34,430 nucleotides of DNA from Malaciobacter halophilus (GTDB lineage Bacteria > Campylobacterota > Campylobacteria > Campylobacterales > Arcobacteraceae). Under the pieces are notes generated by a model. That model was not told where the DNA came from. It searched no databases and saw nothing but the letters and a program-made list of their open reading frames with translations. Every line of letters starts with the position of its first letter. The stretch's first letter is position 1. The stretch is from NCBI RefSeq assembly GCF_002837275.1, contig NZ_NXIF01000040.1, positions 1 through 34,430 of the forward strand, given 5' to 3'. Positions 31,835 to 34,430 of this stretch are shown here, one piece after another. Made by a program: the position numbers and the translations under genes.

Positions 31835-32812
31835 TTACTTAGCAGCTTTTGCTTCTTTTACCCATGCATCAATTTTAGCTTTATTTTTTTCAAGCCATAA
31901 TTTAGCATGTCTTTTTATATCTTTTTCTTTATTTTGTTCATTTGCCATAAGCATATTTTGACCAGAAATATCATTTACATCTATTTTAATAAGATTAAAT
32001 AACTTCGCAATATCTTTATGTTTTGTTCTTACACTTGCATTAGAAACAATTCTTTGATGATTAATATTAAATCCATAATCAGAACCATTAGGTAATTTTG
32101 TAGAATCAGTATTTGGATTTGCAGAGTGTGTTACTTGTAAAAACACTACATCTTTACCTGGAACTAACTTACCACTTACCCAATATGGAGTCCAAGTATA
32201 ATATAAAATTGGTTTTCCTGTTTTATAGTTTGCTATTGTATCAGCAATTATAGCTGAGTATTCCCCTTGATTATGTTCAATAGTATCTCTTAATTTAAAA
32301 GCATCTAATTGATATTCAATAACTTTTTCGCATCCCCAACCAGCATTACATCCACTTAAGTCAGCTTTTCCATCATTATCTAAATCAAAAAGTTTTGCAA
32401 TTTCTGGTTTTTTTAAATCATTAATATACTTAATATTATGTTTTTGTGCAGTCTTTTTATCAATTAAATAACCTTGAGCACAATTTGAGATAAACTTATC
32501 ATACTTTGTAATTTTTTTCTCTCCACCTAAGGCTTTAATTTTTCCATTATGTAATGGATCCCACATTGAAGCTAAAAAATACACTTCATCACTATTTGCA
32601 TTATTTGCAATAGTTTGAAATGCAATATCATAGTTTACTTCATTAAAGTCAACTATTTCATGACCCATCTTTTTTAAAGCTTCTGCTACAATTAAAGTTT
32701 GAAATACCTCTTCTGCTATTGTTGATTTTAGAACATGCACTTTAGCCCCAAACAATGAAGTAGCGACTAAAAGTGAAGCTAATCCTGAAATAATTAATTT
32801 TTTACCAAACAT
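31835..32812 (-). CDS. proX: Glycine betaine/proline ABC transporter substrate-binding protein ProX
   Basis: 325 residues. Signal peptide MFGKKLIISGLASLLVATS ending near LFGA. The mature part resembles E. coli ProX along its whole length (STIAEEVFQTLIVAEAL, AQGYLIDKKTA, DGKADLSGCNAGWGCE, KPILYYTWTPYWVSGKL, TKLPNGSDYGF). The three Trp that box the quaternary amine correspond to SMWDPLH, AGWGC and TWTPYW. It binds glycine betaine in the periplasm and delivers it to ProW. Nine bases separate it from proW. Last gene of proVWX, as in E. coli. Confidence 0.96.
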   Translation of the reverse strand: MFGKKLIISGLASLLVATSLFGAKVHVLKSTIAEEVFQTLIVAEALKKMGHEIVDFNEVNYDIAFQTIANNANSDEVYFLASMWDPLHNGKIKALGGEKKITKYDKFISNCAQGYLIDKKTAQKHNIKYINDLKKPEIAKLFDLDNDGKADLSGCNAGWGCEKVIEYQLDAFKLRDTIEHNQGEYSAIIADTIANYKTGKPILYYTWTPYWVSGKLVPGKDVVFLQVTHSANPNTDSTKLPNGSDYGFNINHQRIVSNASVRTKHKDIAKLFNLIKIDVNDISGQNMLMANEQNKEKDIKRHAKLWLEKNKAKIDAWVKEAKAAK

Positions 32813-32821
32813 CTATTCTCC

Positions 32822-33835
32822 TTATTTTTTTATTAGCTTATAAACTAAACCAATTGGTCCTTTTTGAAACCATCTTAATTTATTGCTTTTATCTTTTCTT
32901 CCCATCTCTTGTGTTAATCTATCTAAAATAACTGCTAATAAAACTATTCCTAGTCCACCAACAGCAGCAAGTCCAATATCAAGTCTTCCAATTCCTCTTA
33001 ATACCATTTGTCCTAATCCTCCAACTGAAATCATTGAAGCAATTACAACCATTGAAAGTGATAGCATTAGAGTTTGGTTTACTCCTGCCATAATTGTAGG
33101 CATTGCAACTGGAACTTGTACCTTAAATAACATTTGTGTACTACTAGCACCAAATGACCTTGATGCTTCAATTAAATCTTCTGGAACTTGTCTAATACCT
33201 AAATTTGTAAGTCTAATTAATGGTGGTAATGCAAATATAATTGTTACAATTACACCTGGAACATTACCAATTCCAAACAACATTACAATAGGAATTAAAT
33301 ATACAAAAGCAGGAGTTGTTTGCATTGCATCAAGTATAGGCCTTACAACTTTATTAACTGTATCACTTTTTGCACTCCATATTCCTAAAGGAAGCCCAAT
33401 TATAATAGAGAAAAATACTGCTGTTAAAACTAAAGCAAGAGTAATCATTGACTCTTCCCAAGCACCAATAAATCCAATAATAAAAAATGAAATCATTGTT
33501 CCTAAAGCCATCTTTTTAGTAGAAAACTGTAAGGCTAAAAGTACAAAAAATACAATAACTATATATGGGTTTAAAAATAGTAAAAATGACTCAATAGATT
33601 TTAAAACAAAATCAATTGGTAACTTTGCAGCTAAGAAAAACTCTCTAAAGTTTTCAACTGTCCAGTTAATAGCATCATTAGTCCAAGTATCAAATGGAAT
33701 AATAGCATCATCAAAAGGATTTAAAATATCAAAATCCTTACTCTCTTCAGGAGCTGCTGCTGTTTGTGTCCAATCTACTGATGATTCTTTATTCTCTTGC
33801 GCAGTAGAAGCATTTCCCCATGGATCACTACTCAT
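32822..33835 (-). CDS. proW: Glycine betaine ABC transporter permease ProW
   Basis: 337 residues. N-terminal soluble extension of about 80 residues (SSDPWGNAS..., [13 protein letters not shown]), then membrane segments and the permease coupling motif [29 protein letters not shown] (EAA loop), with [17 protein letters not shown] upstream. It forms the channel of the osmoprotectant importer. The start overlaps the proV end by 8 bases. Confidence 0.95.
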   Translation of the reverse strand: MSSDPWGNASTAQENKESSVDWTQTAAAPEESKDFDILNPFDDAIIPFDTWTNDAINWTVENFREFFLAAKLPIDFVLKSIESFLLFLNPYIVIVFFVLLALQFSTKKMALGTMISFFIIGFIGAWEESMITLALVLTAVFFSIIIGLPLGIWSAKSDTVNKVVRPILDAMQTTPAFVYLIPIVMLFGIGNVPGVIVTIIFALPPLIRLTNLGIRQVPEDLIEASRSFGASSTQMLFKVQVPVAMPTIMAGVNQTLMLSLSMVVIASMISVGGLGQMVLRGIGRLDIGLAAVGGLGIVLLAVILDRLTQEMGRKDKSNKLRWFQKGPIGLVYKLIKK

Positions 33836-34430
33836 TTTCTACTCCTTCATCAAATACTTTAAGTAAACTACTTTTAGAAATAGTTCCTTTATATTTTCCT
33901 TTTTCATCTACAACAGCAGTTGGAAAAGTATGCTCTGCAATATCAGATATAAACTCAGATATTTGTAAATTTTCATCAATTGAGTCTTGTTTTATAATTG
34001 CATCATGTAAGCTACCGCCAATTTTTTGTTGTTCTTTTAAAGAATCCACTGTTAATAATCCAATATATATTCCATTCTTTTCAATAAAATATGCATAGTC
34101 CTCATCAAAATCACTAATATATTGTAATGCAGACTTTATTCCAAAACTTGGTTTATTAATAATTGTTGAGTGATTTTTCTTAACTATATGAGATGCATTT
34201 AATACTGATGTTACATCAACACCTTTAAAAAATGACCTAACATAATCATTTGCAGGATTATTTATAATCTCTTCTGGTGTACCAATTTGAGATATTTCTC
34301 CATGTTGCATAATTGCAATTCTATCGCCAATTCTAATTGCTTCATCTAAATCATGTGAAATAAAAACAATTGTTCTTTGCTCTTCACTTTGTAAAGTTAA
34401 AAGTTCATCTTGCATCTCTGTCCTAATTAA
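33828..34430 (-). CDS. proV: Glycine betaine ABC transporter ATPase ProV, 3' part
   Basis: The frame is open to the window edge, so the ATG at 34415 is internal: the codons before it (LIRTE) match the ProV core. Visible are the H-loop region [46 protein letters not shown], and two C-terminal CBS domains (about 100-195 of the visible part, ending [13 protein letters not shown]). Walker A, signature and Walker B lie outside. CBS domains gate the transporter by ionic strength in relatives. First gene of proVWX; its promoter is off the window. Confidence 0.95.
   Translation of the reverse strand, partial: LIRTEMQDELLTLQSEEQRTIVFISHDLDEAIRIGDRIAIMQHGEISQIGTPEEIINNPANDYVRSFFKGVDVTSVLNASHIVKKNHSTIINKPSFGIKSALQYISDFDEDYAYFIEKNGIYIGLLTVDSLKEQQKIGGSLHDAIIKQDSIDENLQISEFISDIAEHTFPTAVVDEKGKYKGTISKSSLLKVFDEGVENE

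Noticed and set aside
32883-33866. 327-codon plus-strand frame opposite proW
   Set aside because: Long only because minus-strand codons in this AT-rich genome rarely make stops on the other strand; no family features, and proW is certain.

Overview
The window looks like chromosomal DNA of an Arcobacter-like member of the Campylobacterota (Epsilonproteobacteria). The sequence is very AT-rich and genes are tightly packed, often with 1 to 8 base overlaps. Family content fits: a FixI/CcoI copper ATPase with CcoS, a small c-type cytochrome, and a gene run rpsB - tsf - ABC ATPase - acidic ChePep-like protein - gmk that, from memory, matches the order in Campylobacter jejuni apart from a missing fliR. 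The phylum assignment is inference; no rRNA is present.

Layout. 1-1081 (+): 3' part of a membrane-anchored GGDEF protein, meeting a UvrD/Rep-type helicase tail to tail. 3209-9601 (-): a lipid-modification cluster transcribed SDR - NTF2-like - GPH-type transporter - frameshifted small secreted ORF - FAD oxidoreductase - DUF1365 - Cfa-like methyltransferase - DUF3833 lipoprotein. Similar gene sets sit in sigma-E/ChrR singlet-oxygen regulons, and Cfa-like plus FAD enzymes make furan fatty acids in Rhodobacter. 9602-9891: intergenic block with a strong terminator, a candidate small RNA and a phased 11-bp repeat array. 9892-12655 (-): msrQ, msrP and nnrS (oxidative/nitrosative defence). 12735-14170 (-): a thiol peroxidase with a cysteine-rich tail and a CvfB-like S1 protein. 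14216-15755 (-): zinc-type ABC transporter znuC-znuB, without a binding protein in view.

15821-22279 (-): ABC ATPase - hemH - amrA - response regulator/HD-GYP - amrS-amrB fusion - YdcF-like protein. This carries the complete AMMECR1/MEMO/radical-SAM system, whose chemistry is not established to my knowledge, interleaved with a c-di-GMP regulator and ferrochelatase. 22444-22725 (+): cytochrome c. 22759-25919 (-): ccoS, ccoI and a one-domain asparaginase-like protein. 26025-27644 (+): a response regulator with degenerate GGDEF and intact EAL. 27656-31615 (-): gmk, ChePep-like, LolD-like ABC ATPase, tsf, rpsB. 31835-34430 (-): proX, proW and the 3' part of proV for glycine betaine uptake.

Themes: three c-di-GMP proteins (one cyclase, two phosphodiesterases by motif), envelope/redox repair, and metal handling. 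No tRNA, rRNA, CRISPR array, insertion sequence or phage gene was seen. No gene-free stretch exceeds 300 bases; the largest (about 290 bases at 9602-9891) is described. Small-RNA, operator and promoter calls are pattern reading only.
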